A DNA stretch of 49,816 bases from contig CAKZKQ010000161.1 in the NCBI GenBank assembly GCA_937123825.1, forward strand, positions 1 to 49,816. The letters are read 5' to 3'. The notes under the pieces are model-generated. The model saw nothing but the letters and a program-made list of their open reading frames with translations. It was not told the DNA's origin and ran no database searches. Source of the DNA: an uncultured Pseudomonadota bacterium (GTDB lineage: Bacteria; Myxococcota_A; Bradymonadia; Bradymonadales; GCA-2716585). This document shows, in pieces, positions 8,532 to 16,861 of the stretch. The translations under genes were made by a program, and so were the position numbers. Position 1 is the first letter of the stretch; each line of letters opens with the position of its first letter.

Positions 8532-8945
8532 ATGCGCATCAACCCACTGGCCAAACCCCCCGGCGCGCTGCCGGGAGAGAGCGCCTCGGCAGCCACCGCC
8601 AAGGGTGAAAAGGCAGCCTTCGACGCCTTCCTCAAAGAGGCCCAGGAGGTCGCCGAGGGCTCTGATCAGGAGCGCGCCGTCAAGGACGCCGCCCACCAGT
8701 TCGAGTCCTACTTCCTCTCCCACCTGCTCAAGACCATGCGCGAGACCATCCCCGAGGGCGGCATCTTCCAGCAGGGCTTTGGCAACGACGTCTACACCGA
8801 GATGCTCGACCAGGAGTACGCCCGCATCCTCTCGGAAGGCGGCGGCATTGGCCTCTCCCAGGTTCTGGAGCGCCAGTTGACGCCCGCAGGCGCCGAACTT
8901 CCCCCATCAAACCCCACCGAACCCATCCCCAACGACGATTTGTGA
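8532..8945 (+). CDS. flgJ: FlgJ-like rod-binding protein (single domain)
   Basis: 137 residues. The rod-binding domain is recognised by KDAAHQFESYFLSHLLKTM and FGNDVYTEMLDQEYARILS, then GIGLSQVLERQL. Enterobacterial FlgJ carries an additional glucosaminidase domain. Here only the N-terminal scaffold domain exists, as is common outside gammaproteobacteria, so wall cutting would need a separate enzyme. ATG 8532 is preferred over an upstream TTG because AGGAG lies 11 bases before it. It ends the flagellar run; flgK and flgL do not follow. Confidence 0.88.
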   Translation: MRINPLAKPPGALPGESASAATAKGEKAAFDAFLKEAQEVAEGSDQERAVKDAAHQFESYFLSHLLKTMRETIPEGGIFQQGFGNDVYTEMLDQEYARILSEGGGIGLSQVLERQLTPAGAELPPSNPTEPIPNDDL

Positions 8946-9248
8946 TGGACTTTTCCCGTCAGAGTTAATAAGATGTTCCAGCATCAATCTAATCAAACAG
9001 ATTCTGGGTAAATGCCCTAAAGAACCAAGAATTTATCAAGGCCAACAGCCTCTTACACGCGTGCCTTATAAGATTTTCCAGATCGTCTTTGCACTTTCGA
9101 GTTGCCCTGTCGGCATCAAGCAAAGAATAGGCTTGCTCTAAGAAGGTCGGCACAACCATCCAACGCTGCACCTCTGGCATATGACTCTTGCAGTCAACAA
9201 ATGCGTCTTGCATGTGCTTGGAATGGGTTCTTGGTGGAGTGTAGATTG
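8946..9248. other. AT-rich gap before the esterase-like gene
   Basis: Composition drops sharply in GC after the flagellar operon and stays low through the next gene. No terminator with a T-tract was seen after flgJ. The minus strand holds an open frame at 8989-9213 that is described separately. A GGTGGAG ribosome site for the gene at 9249 lies at about 9232-9238. Confidence 0.4.
8989..9213 (-). CDS. Possible 74-residue hypothetical protein, antisense in gap
   Basis: An open frame from ATG 9213 to 8989 on the minus strand reads as a plausible helical, Cys-containing protein (for example KCKDDLENLIRHACKRLL, then a C-terminal aromatic segment NSWFFRAF). It resembles no family known to me. Its upstream extension would run antisense through the esterase start, so if real it starts at 9213. 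It could be a gene remnant delivered with the AT-rich island. Support is weak: composition only, with no clear ribosome site. Confidence 0.25.
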   Translation of the reverse strand: MQDAFVDCKSHMPEVQRWMVVPTFLEQAYSLLDADRATRKCKDDLENLIRHACKRLLALINSWFFRAFTQNLFD

Positions 9249-10961
9249 ATGAACAAGATCCTTTTACTTGCCTTGCTATCCCTATTGGCTTTGACCGCAT
9301 GCGGCCAAAGCGGGGGACAAAACAATGCAGAAAACAACACAGACGTGAACAACGAAGTGGACGCAACAGATGCGCCCGATGCGGAGGACTCTGGCAACAA
9401 CGAACCCGACGGAAATGACGATCCAGATGTCCCCGATGAACCGGATGAACCCTTGGTAGAGACGCTCGTTGAAACCAATGAAGGTCCGGTGGAGGGAGTC
9501 GCAGACAATGGGATATTGATCTGGAAGGGTGTGCCCTTTGCCGGAGATACTTCTGGTGAAATGCGCTGGAAGCCCCCAGGTCCCGCGCCGACCCATGAAG
9601 ATGTGCTTGATGTGTCGGAGTTTGGCCCCGTCTGCATAAACCAGGGCAATGGGCCAGGCGAAGGAGATACACCCGAGTCCGAAGACTGTCTTAACCTCAA
9701 CATCTGGACTCCAAGCGGAGCGCGCGAAGGCCAGTTGCCTGTCATGGTCCGTATTGCTGGCCGATATTTTGCCTTCAATGACCCCACCATTGACATGCGC
9801 AATCCTCGCAAATGGGCAGAAGAAGGCGTCGTGGTCGTCTCTTTCAACTACCGCGTGAGCGCGCTGGGATTTATCAGCCATCCAGATCTGGCCACAGAAG
9901 GCGAGGGGTATGGAAACTACGGCATGCTCGATCAGGTCGCAGCATTGCGCTGGGTTAAAGACAACATCGCATCATTTGGTGGCGATCCAGAACGTGTCAC
10001 CATAGGCGGCTGGGATGGTGGAGCCACCAGCGTATGCACTCTGATGGCCTCGCCGCTGGCAGAAGGGCTATTTCATCAGGCATTGATGGAGAGCGGAAAC
10101 TGCCTTTCCAGCAGCACCCTCTTCTCCGAATTCTACAAAGAGGATGAAAAACTCAGGCTGGAAAATTTTGGATACGATTTCTCACATGAGGTTGGTTGCG
10201 GCAACGAACCAAACTCAGTGGATTGCATGCGCAATGCCTCTGTGGAAGATCTGCGTGCCGCATTCAATGAACTCAGTGATTATTCCAATGACAGCTTCTT
10301 CCCATTTGGTCCAGTCGTTGATGGACACTTTTTGACCACAAGCCCAATACAAGCGCTTGTGGACAACAAAATGCACAATGTTCCCCTGCTGATGGGCTCC
10401 AACCTTGATGAACACACCCGGTACACCTCTAGAAACACCACTCGCAACGATTTCGAAGAACTCATAGAATTTTTCGGAGATCGAACCGAAGGCATTGAGC
10501 TATACAATCAATACGATGGCGACTATTATCGGGCTTACTCAGCAATTTTTAGCGACTTGAATTTCAACTGCCGAAACAAGGCCATCGCCACCCAACACAC
10601 AAACAACGGTAACCCCACCTGGCTCTACAACTTCAACCACGAAACACAATACGGACGTGACGTGAACCTGGGAGTTTTTAACGGTTCACAGGTCACCTAC
10701 ACCCTTGGTACTCTTGACCACTTCTTCACCCCGTTGCCTGACGCCACCTTTACTGCCACCGAAGAGGACCAAGCTCTCAGCGAACTCATGATTGATTTGT
10801 GGATGTCTTTTGTAAAAACAGGCAATCCGTCTATTGAGGGAGTTCGGTGGGATCCCTACAACGCCGACATGGACAACAGCCTGGAGTTGAAAGGAGATAC
10901 CCAAGAAATGGTCAATGCATTTCGCTTGGAGCACTGCCTATTCCTGGGCTATGAGGAGTGA
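9249..10961 (+). CDS. Carboxylesterase type B-like lipoprotein with Ser-to-Asp nucleophile change
   Basis: 570 residues. A signal peptide ends in lipobox LTAC (Cys17). An Asn/Asp/Glu/Pro-rich linker of about 45 residues follows, then a type-B carboxylesterase alpha/beta-hydrolase domain. Family landmarks include GVPFAGDTSGEMRWKPP, SEDCLNLNIWTP, YGNYGMLDQVAALRWVKDNI and FGGDPERVTI. The usual nucleophile elbow G-E-S-A-G reads G-W-D-G-G, so the catalytic Ser is Asp. The oxyanion stretch (normally HGGG) is IAGRYF. The acid Glu is retained in GSNLDEHTRY; the catalytic His is not obvious. It may be a non-catalytic binder or use Asp chemistry. The gene is AT-richer than its neighbours, suggesting transfer. 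ATG 9249 is chosen for the signal peptide and ribosome site. Confidence 0.85.
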   Translation: MNKILLLALLSLLALTACGQSGGQNNAENNTDVNNEVDATDAPDAEDSGNNEPDGNDDPDVPDEPDEPLVETLVETNEGPVEGVADNGILIWKGVPFAGDTSGEMRWKPPGPAPTHEDVLDVSEFGPVCINQGNGPGEGDTPESEDCLNLNIWTPSGAREGQLPVMVRIAGRYFAFNDPTIDMRNPRKWAEEGVVVVSFNYRVSALGFISHPDLATEGEGYGNYGMLDQVAALRWVKDNIASFGGDPERVTIGGWDGGATSVCTLMASPLAEGLFHQALMESGNCLSSSTLFSEFYKEDEKLRLENFGYDFSHEVGCGNEPNSVDCMRNASVEDLRAAFNELSDYSNDSFFPFGPVVDGHFLTTSPIQALVDNKMHNVPLLMGSNLDEHTRYTSRNTTRNDFEELIEFFGDRTEGIELYNQYDGDYYRAYSAIFSDLNFNCRNKAIATQHTNNGNPTWLYNFNHETQYGRDVNLGVFNGSQVTYTLGTLDHFFTPLPDATFTATEEDQALSELMIDLWMSFVKTGNPSIEGVRWDPYNADMDNSLELKGDTQEMVNAFRLEHCLFLGYEE

Positions 10962-10974
10962 ACCATGCGCAAAC

Positions 10975-11012
10975 CACCAACATCGACATGAGCGCTCATG
11001 TCGATGTTGGTG
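10975..11012. terminator. 38-bp perfect palindrome after the esterase gene
   Basis: Bases 10975-10993 are exactly complementary to 10994-11012, with no unpaired centre. The half-site begins CACCAACATCGA and ends TGAGC. It starts 13 bases after the esterase stop. As RNA it would form a very stable hairpin, so a terminator or mRNA 3' stabiliser is the simplest reading, but no T-tract follows. As DNA it could be a binding or recombination site. Confidence 0.55.
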
Positions 11013-11169
11013 CGGCACCGTTGTTCTGCCCACACCTTCCCCTTGCGTTTCACTGCTCCAATACCAAACCATACCTGAAGCTCGGACGCCTGCGTTCGCT
11101 GCCCACAAACGTTTTGAAGCCAGCCCACACAAAACCCCACAAGATCGTTTTGCCCAGCCTGAGACATCC

Positions 11170-11574
11170 ATGAAACCACTCATCACTGCGCTCTGCGTGG
11201 CCCTCGGCCTGATGGCCTGCGCCGCCAAAAGTCCCCGCACCACCATGCTCCCCAACAACCACCCCGCATTTACGTCCATGGAGCTTGGCGACGGCTTTGA
11301 CGACACCGTCTTGACCGAGCCTGCGGCCTTAAAAGAAGCTCTGGCCATCCTTGAAAACTCGCCGGTGGTCGCCAAACGCTCCGACCAGATCGACTTTGTC
11401 GAGATGCAAAAACTGCGGCTCGTGCACCCAGACCCCAAAGAGTCAAAGATCTACATCATCGACCTGCAAAGCGGCCACGCCCGGATCCTGTCTAAAACCA
11501 TGGTCCCGGTCTACAAGCTCTCCGACCCAAAACGGTTCAAGGCCATCATTGAGACCTCAGGCAAACCCAAATAA
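11170..11574 (+). CDS. Small hypothetical lipoprotein
   Basis: 134 residues. The signal segment MKPLITALCVALGLMAC has a lipobox (LMAC, Cys17). The mature part is mostly helical and charged, with no domain I recognise; it contains repeated Leu/Lys/Asp patterns such as DPKESKIYIIDLQSGHARIL. Composition returns to the high-GC style of the rest of the window. ATG 11170 is chosen because it places the signal peptide at the N-terminus. Function unknown. Confidence 0.7.
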   Translation: MKPLITALCVALGLMACAAKSPRTTMLPNNHPAFTSMELGDGFDDTVLTEPAALKEALAILENSPVVAKRSDQIDFVEMQKLRLVHPDPKESKIYIIDLQSGHARILSKTMVPVYKLSDPKRFKAIIETSGKPK

Positions 11575-11647
11575 CCTCCTCTTTGGCACTTCCTTGAAGT
11601 CGCGCTCTTCAACGACACACCAATGCCTGTGAACCAAGGCCCATTGA

Positions 11648-12310
11648 ATGACCCACCAACTCCCAAAACTGGCCCTCGCATCCACGGCTTTTGCCGTTGC
11701 AGGGCTGTGGTCGCTCGATGGATGGGGATGCTCAAGAATTGGACACCCACCCCATCAAATTCAGGAAGCGCTCCTGGACGTTGATGACACGCCCCCTGCC
11801 CCCATTGAAGACATCAAAGTCTCCATAACCCGGGCCACAGGCCCCATCGAGCACGGATGTGGCGAGAGGAGTTTCAACACTTGCGACGGAGGGTCCGCCG
11901 TCTTGGAGATCACCCCCGGCTTCGATGAACACACAGCCCCAGAGGATCAGGGATACATCGTAGAAGTCGTGGATGGGGTGCTGCCAAACGACTTCAACCC
12001 CAAATCGATGGGGCCTTTTGGCATCCCAAAGATTTTCGACACCCCAGAGATATCCTTTGTCTTCAACTGGGCGGAACCTGGCCCGGAAACCCAGACCACC
12101 ATCGACTTTACGCTCGAAATATCCCCCGTGGACGCCGCCGGGAACGTGGGCGAATCCACCAGAATCCGCATATTCGACCCCGTTGAAGACGCCTCGTGCT
12201 CAGCAACGCCCCTCAAACGCACGCCCGATCCCGTCTTCTTGCTGCTCCTGCTGGGTCTGCACGCCATTCGCCGACACGCTCGCCTTGCCCCCTCCACACG
12301 CGATGCATAA
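11648..12310 (+). CDS. Secreted protein with MYXO-CTERM-like C-terminal tail
   Basis: 220 residues with an N-terminal hydrophobic export segment (about 9-27). A beta-rich body has an acidic, Pro-containing character (VDDTPPAPIEDIKVSITRA). The C-terminus has a Cys in ASCSATP, then a Leu-rich helix (VFLLLLLGL) and an Arg-rich end. Cys, hydrophobic helix and basic tail in that order match the plan of the MYXO-CTERM sorting signal, which is cut and anchored to the cell surface in myxobacteria. The match is by pattern, not by search. Body function unknown; it may be Ig-like. Confidence 0.6.
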   Translation: MTHQLPKLALASTAFAVAGLWSLDGWGCSRIGHPPHQIQEALLDVDDTPPAPIEDIKVSITRATGPIEHGCGERSFNTCDGGSAVLEITPGFDEHTAPEDQGYIVEVVDGVLPNDFNPKSMGPFGIPKIFDTPEISFVFNWAEPGPETQTTIDFTLEISPVDAAGNVGESTRIRIFDPVEDASCSATPLKRTPDPVFLLLLLGLHAIRRHARLAPSTRDA

Positions 12311-12357
12311 ACAAGAGAGCACCCAGGAGAGGCAAGGACGAGCGAGGACGCTGCGCA

Positions 12358-12918
12358 GTGGATCAGGCCGAACAAAACCAACGCATTACCTCCCCCAACC
12401 ATGGCCCCTTCTGGCCAAAGAAGATCCCCAAACGTGTCTGGGGTGCCTTTGCCTTTGATGTCCTCATGATCGGCCTGCCCTTCATGGGCACCTTTGTCCT
12501 GGCCTTAAACGCCCTCTGGTATGGTCCTCAAGCCCTCTTTCTGCGCAAAAACGTCCCCGTCGCCAGACTCAAATCCGGCCTCTTCTTCACCTACATCCTG
12601 GCCATGCTCTGCATCTTCACCGCTTGCGTGGCCAATCGGTGGATTGGAGAGCACAACGCGCTGCACATCGCCGATGCCGTCGTCGCCTTTGAAGAAGACA
12701 AGGGCCACTACCCCGCCGACCTCGGCGCGTTGACCCCCGAGTACATCACCTTTATCCCTCCCGCAGGCATCCTCTTCCCCTTCGCCTACACATACCACCC
12801 ACCCAGCAACCTCACGTCCGAAAAACCAAACGGTCCCACCCTCCTTTGGACCTCGCTCTGCCTCTTTGGTCGATCCACCTACAACATCCCCGAAAAACGC
12901 TGGGGCTACCTCGACTGA
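12358..12918 (+). CDS. Two-helix membrane protein with pseudopilin-like C-terminal region
   Basis: 186 residues from GTG 12358, preceded by GCGAGGA. Two membrane helices (about 28-55 and 72-95) are followed by a soluble region with ADAVVAFEEDKGHYPADLG, then LTPEYITFIPP. That spacing of Tyr-Pro, Leu and Tyr-Leu resembles the conserved C-terminal part of type II secretion pseudopilins (G-x-Y-P-x-x-L-x-x-L), but the N-terminal prepilin helix is absent. It may be a pilin-fold domain on a different anchor. The gene follows the MYXO-CTERM-like gene by 47 bases. Start and function are uncertain. Confidence 0.5.
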   Translation: MDQAEQNQRITSPNHGPFWPKKIPKRVWGAFAFDVLMIGLPFMGTFVLALNALWYGPQALFLRKNVPVARLKSGLFFTYILAMLCIFTACVANRWIGEHNALHIADAVVAFEEDKGHYPADLGALTPEYITFIPPAGILFPFAYTYHPPSNLTSEKPNGPTLLWTSLCLFGRSTYNIPEKRWGYLD

Positions 12919-13276
12919 TCTGTTGCTCAAACGCCCATCCCAGCCAACACTCTGCAAGCGCGAGGCCCGAGCCGCGCGGCCAACGCCAAAATCATTGAAA
13001 GATTGCGTGGAACAAAAGCGCTTTCGTGCGCATTGATATGATCAGACCTTCAGGCTCGCCTTTGGGCCGTGTCTTGCCGGTGAACCAGCCAACGGGCATC
13101 ATCAACCAAGGACGTTGTTGGCCCATCTGATCCATCGACTGGCCCAAAGACTGCGCGCGGGAACACATCCGCTGCGCTCGGCAACGCCTGACGGCGCGGT
13201 GACGCAGCCAAACGGTCACAATGAGGATCCAAAAGACGACGATATGGGCACACACAAGATGCTGGAGAGAGGAACG
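12919..13276. other. Gap with no recognised feature
   Basis: This 358-base stretch has no supported gene, RNA or strong hairpin. Open frames on both strands are short and lack domains. An ATG at 13244 could extend the next gene by 11 residues, but the ribosome site fits 13277. Confidence 0.4.
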
Positions 13277-14353
13277 ATGGGAGCGATCGGGGCAAAAGGC
13301 TGGCGGCTTGGTCTGGTGGCGATGTTGACGGTCATGGCGATGGCCTGCGGCAGCGGCGGAGAAGAGGAAGACAGCGGCCCTTCATGGTCCCTGCTCTCTC
13401 AGGCCCACGCGCAGCGCCCCGTGGATGACGCCACGGCGCTCAGCGGCATTGCCGAGCGCGGCATCGAGTCCGTGGTGCACATCACCACCATGGGTCGGGC
13501 CAGGCGACGCGGCCCCTCTGGTCCCCAGGGACTGGGCTCGGGCGTGATCGTGGACAAAAAAGGCCTGGTGCTGACCAACAACCACGTCATTGAAAACGCC
13601 TCAGAGGTCATCGTCTCGCTCTCCGATGGTCGCAAGTTTGACGCCGAGATCGTCGGCACCGATCCCAAGAGCGATCTGGCGGTCCTGCGTCTGGAAGGCA
13701 ACGTCAAAAAACTCAAACCCATGAAGTTTGGCGACTCGGGTCGCCTGCGCCTGGGCGAGTTTGTCTTGGCCATCGGCAACCCCTTTGGCCTGTCGGGGTC
13801 GGTGACGCTGGGGATCGTCTCGGCGACGGGGCGCGCCAACGTCGGCATCGTTGATTACGAGGACTTCATTCAGACCGACGCCGCCATCAACCCCGGCAAC
13901 TCGGGCGGCGCGTTGGTCAACATGCGCGGCGAGCTGGTGGGGATCAACACGGCCATCTTGTCTCGCTCGGGTGGGTACCAGGGCATTGGGTTCTCGATCC
14001 CCAGCAACATGGTGCGCACCATCATGGACGAGCTGGTCAAGAATGGCCGCGTGCGCCGTGGTTGGCTGGGCATCCGGATTGAGGACGTCACCCCCGCCAT
14101 CGCCCGCGAGCAAGGCATGAAAGATGCGCGCGGCGTCCTGGTCCGCAGCGTCATGGACAACAGCCCCGCCGCCGCCGCTGGCATCAAAGAGGGCGACGTG
14201 GTGCTGAAGATCAACGGCAAGAAGGTCGACTCCTCCAGCCGTCTGCGCAACATCGTGGCGCTCGAAGGCGTCGGGGTCAAAACCACCTTCACCATCTTCC
14301 GCGACGGCAAGTCCAAGGACATCGAGGTCAAGCTCGGCGAGCTGCCTGAATAG
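13277..14353 (+). CDS. HtrA/Deg-family serine protease lipoprotein
   Basis: 358 residues. The signal peptide ends in lipobox MAMAC, then comes a Gly/Glu/Asp/Ser-rich linker. The trypsin-like domain has the full triad: His103 (LTNNHV), Asp133 (SDLAVLRL) and Ser209 (NPGNSGGAL). One PDZ domain follows (about 250-345), with RRGWLGIRIED and SPAAAAGIKEGDVVLKING. It should degrade misfolded envelope proteins. The single PDZ and lipid anchor are DegS-like in form, but a lipoprotein anchor suggests outer-membrane or periplasm-facing quality control rather than sigma-E signalling. The start is fixed by GGAGAGAGGA just before ATG 13277. A terminator follows. Confidence 0.93.
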   Translation: MGAIGAKGWRLGLVAMLTVMAMACGSGGEEEDSGPSWSLLSQAHAQRPVDDATALSGIAERGIESVVHITTMGRARRRGPSGPQGLGSGVIVDKKGLVLTNNHVIENASEVIVSLSDGRKFDAEIVGTDPKSDLAVLRLEGNVKKLKPMKFGDSGRLRLGEFVLAIGNPFGLSGSVTLGIVSATGRANVGIVDYEDFIQTDAAINPGNSGGALVNMRGELVGINTAILSRSGGYQGIGFSIPSNMVRTIMDELVKNGRVRRGWLGIRIEDVTPAIAREQGMKDARGVLVRSVMDNSPAAAAGIKEGDVVLKINGKKVDSSSRLRNIVALEGVGVKTTFTIFRDGKSKDIEVKLGELPE

Positions 14354-14364
14354 GGCGTGTCAGT

Positions 14365-14392
14365 CCGCCCCATGGCGAGTTTGGGGCGGTTT
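14365..14392 (+). terminator. Rho-independent-like terminator after htrA
   Basis: Stem CCGCCCCA (14365-14372) pairs with TGGGGCGG (14382-14389) around a 9-base loop and is followed by TTT. It lies 12 bases after the protease stop. Confidence 0.6.
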
Positions 14393-14534
14393 CACGTGCG
14401 CGCGGCGCCAGAATGATTAACTTCGTGTTCACACCCCCTCTGTCGCATTCACACATCGAATCCAGAGGCGAGTCACCCAGGCGCTGCCAGGCGGCCTGAG
14501 GCTTCCACAGCAACACGAGGCACCGCGACCTTTG

Positions 14535-15419
14535 ATGAATCACGACGAATCACACTTAAAAGAGCGCGCCAACCCGACCACGACCTTGCTGGTGGTGGTG
14601 GCGGCGGCGCTGCTGACCTTTGGGCTGTCCTTTTTGCCCCTGGCGGGCCTGATCACCTACCCGCTGCGGCTTTTTTCGACCTTCATCCATGAAACCGGCC
14701 ACGCGCTGGCCGCGCTGCTGACCTTTGGCGACGTCCACCACCTGGCGGTCTTTCCCAACGGCTCCGGGGTGACGTACACCTCGGGCGGGTGGCGCTTCGC
14801 GATCTCTTCGGCGGGTTATCTGGGCACGACGCTCTTTGGCGCCTGGATGCTGCTCAGCGCCCGCAAAGAGTCTTCAGCGCGCTGGGCGCTGGGGATCACC
14901 GGCGCCGAGGTGGTCTTGATGACGGCGCTCTACGCCGGGCGCGGGGCACTGCTGCCAAGCTTGCTGGGCGCGGCCGCGACGATCGGCTTTGGGGCCATGG
15001 CCACCAACACCCGCTACGGCGGCATCAGCCGGGGCCTCTTTGGCATGGCGGCGCTGGGCGCGCTGGGCGCCACGGCGGCGTTCTTGTGGTTTGGCGGCGG
15101 CTTGTTGACCTGGGTGTTGGGCCTGGGCAGCGGCGCGCTACTCCTGGCGGCGGCGCGCTACACCGGCGGCGACGTCTCCAAGCTGGCGGCGGCCTTCCTG
15201 GGCATCCAGGTCAGCCTCGACGCCCTCCACGACGTCATGCACCTTGTGGGCCTATCGACCTTCTCGCCGGCCCACACCGACGCCGTCAACATGGCCAAGC
15301 ACTACGCCCTGCCCCCCGTGGTGTGGGCGCTTGGCTGGACGGGCATCTCCATCGTGGTGGTCTGCTGCGCCGTGGGCTTCCTGCTCTGGGAAGCCAGCAC
15401 CCAAAACCGCAAAAAATAG
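14535..15419 (+). CDS. M50B-like membrane metalloprotease
   Basis: 294-residue polytopic membrane protein with about seven hydrophobic helices. The second helix region carries FIHETGHALAALLTF, an HExxH zinc motif of the site-2-protease (M50) type. A C-terminal SLDALHDVMH could provide the third ligand. The pattern fits the compact M50B-like family found in bacteria and plants, whose substrates are mostly unknown. ATG 14535 is used; an in-frame TTG lies just before it. It is monocistronic, with GC-rich hairpins between it and a convergent gene. Confidence 0.8.
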   Translation: MNHDESHLKERANPTTTLLVVVAAALLTFGLSFLPLAGLITYPLRLFSTFIHETGHALAALLTFGDVHHLAVFPNGSGVTYTSGGWRFAISSAGYLGTTLFGAWMLLSARKESSARWALGITGAEVVLMTALYAGRGALLPSLLGAAATIGFGAMATNTRYGGISRGLFGMAALGALGATAAFLWFGGGLLTWVLGLGSGALLLAAARYTGGDVSKLAAAFLGIQVSLDALHDVMHLVGLSTFSPAHTDAVNMAKHYALPPVVWALGWTGISIVVVCCAVGFLLWEASTQNRKK

Positions 15420-15444
15420 CGGGTCCAGGGAGCGCGGGGGGTGT

Positions 15445-15536
15445 GGGGGCGCGCAGCCCCCATCAACAACATTCCAAACCATCGCAGCGCACGTTTGGCC
15501 ACCAAAAAACGGGGGCATAAGGGGGCGGCAGCCCCC
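15445..15536. repeat. Two REP-like palindromes between convergent genes
   Basis: GGGGGC-GCGCA-GCCCCC (15445-15461) and GGGGGC-GGCA-GCCCCC (15521-15536) are near-copies with the shared right half GCAGCCCCC. They sit between the membrane protease and the convergent phosphoesterase. They could act as a bidirectional terminator or as dispersed palindromic elements. Confidence 0.55.
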
Positions 15537-15548
15537 AGTGAGAAAAGT

Positions 15549-16697
15549 TCAGGCGGTCAACGCCTCGGTCGGCTCCTGCAAAAGCGCGATCGGCACCTCT
15601 CGGATGTTCCCCAACCCTTCCCCACTGACCTCCAAACGCCAATAAAACGGCGCCTGCCCCGACTTGCACCCCTGCGTCGTCGAGGGCGCGCTGATAAAGA
15701 GCGGCTCGCCTGAGGGCTTAAACCGAAACCCAATGTGCCGGTGGCCGTTGAGCACCGCCTCAACCCCAAACTCCTTGAGCATCTCCAGCACCTGGGGCGC
15801 GTTGCGCAGCTTCATCCCGGCCTGAATCGGCGCCGAACCAAAGACCGTCCTGGGCAAATTGGCGATGTGGTGGTGCAGACACGCAATCCGAAGCACACCC
15901 GGCCCCGACGCCATCGTGTCCAACTCCCCAGCAAGTTGATGCAACTCATGCGGCTGCACCAACCCTGAAGCGCTGCCAGGAATCCGAGGCGGATGGGCGC
16001 TGTCCAAACAGATCAACTGCACCCCCTCGCCCAACTCACGCACAAAGCAGCCGCCCGCCTGCACCCCAATGCGCCGTGCAAAAGCCCCCCACAAGCGACG
16101 CTTCTCCAACTCGTCGCGCCGCTCAGCGGCCGAGGTGATCAACGGCGGCGACGGATAAATGTCGTGGTTTCCGGGGATGGCGATCAGCCGCCCACCTTCA
16201 ACAAAGGGCTTGAAGCCGGCCTCTATCAACTCAAAACCCACCGCGTCATCGGTCAAATCGCCCGTCAAGAGCAACACGTCCGGGTTGTCGGCGCGCAACT
16301 GGTGGGCCACGGCGCAAAAACGCACGTTGGCGTTGTCGGGCGCCTCCTGAAGCATCGCCTCGGTCTGCTCGGCGGTGGGAAAGTCGGCCGCCAGCGCGCT
16401 GGCACTGAATCGGGACACGCGGCGTTGGAGCGACATCAACTCAAAAAGCCCGTTTTCGAGCTCATCGCGTGAGACCTTCAACTCCTTGTGCACCGTCCCG
16501 TACGGATCCACTAGCCTCAGGCGGTCTTTCCACGTAAACCGGGTGCTCTCGGCCCGACGCGCCTCCAGCTTCCAGCCGTCGATGTCCTCGACCTCCTCCC
16601 AATGGTTGCCGCGCGCCTCTTTGGCGGGCCCGCGCATCTGGATAAGCTGAGCGCCGTAGCGCGAAATGTGAATGTCGGATAGGTGTGCGATGATCAT
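15549..16697 (-). CDS. Calcineurin-like metallophosphoesterase
   Basis: 382 residues with the full dimetal motif set: D8-x-H10 (LSDIH), GDLTD near 148, GNHD near 178, HHH near 275 and GHRH near 325. The insert of about 130 residues between the first two motifs is unusually long and charged; most family members have about 30. The fold resembles class III cyclic-nucleotide phosphodiesterases and other cytosolic phosphoesterases. No signal peptide. It is transcribed alone, divergent from the amidotransferase. Substrate unknown. Confidence 0.87.
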   Translation of the reverse strand: MIIAHLSDIHISRYGAQLIQMRGPAKEARGNHWEEVEDIDGWKLEARRAESTRFTWKDRLRLVDPYGTVHKELKVSRDELENGLFELMSLQRRVSRFSASALAADFPTAEQTEAMLQEAPDNANVRFCAVAHQLRADNPDVLLLTGDLTDDAVGFELIEAGFKPFVEGGRLIAIPGNHDIYPSPPLITSAAERRDELEKRRLWGAFARRIGVQAGGCFVRELGEGVQLICLDSAHPPRIPGSASGLVQPHELHQLAGELDTMASGPGVLRIACLHHHIANLPRTVFGSAPIQAGMKLRNAPQVLEMLKEFGVEAVLNGHRHIGFRFKPSGEPLFISAPSTTQGCKSGQAPFYWRLEVSGEGLGNIREVPIALLQEPTEALTA

Positions 16698-16861
16698 GCA
16701 GTGGCGCCTCGTTGGGTTGTGGCTCCTTCAAGAGATTAGAACACACACCCCCAGCCTTTCTTCCCTCTGAGGCCGCGTCAAGAATCTCTGCGTCCTTGGA
16801 AAAAACGCTCAGATCGTGTAGCAGACCCGTCAGAACCCGCACTCCCGCCTGGAGGCCGACC

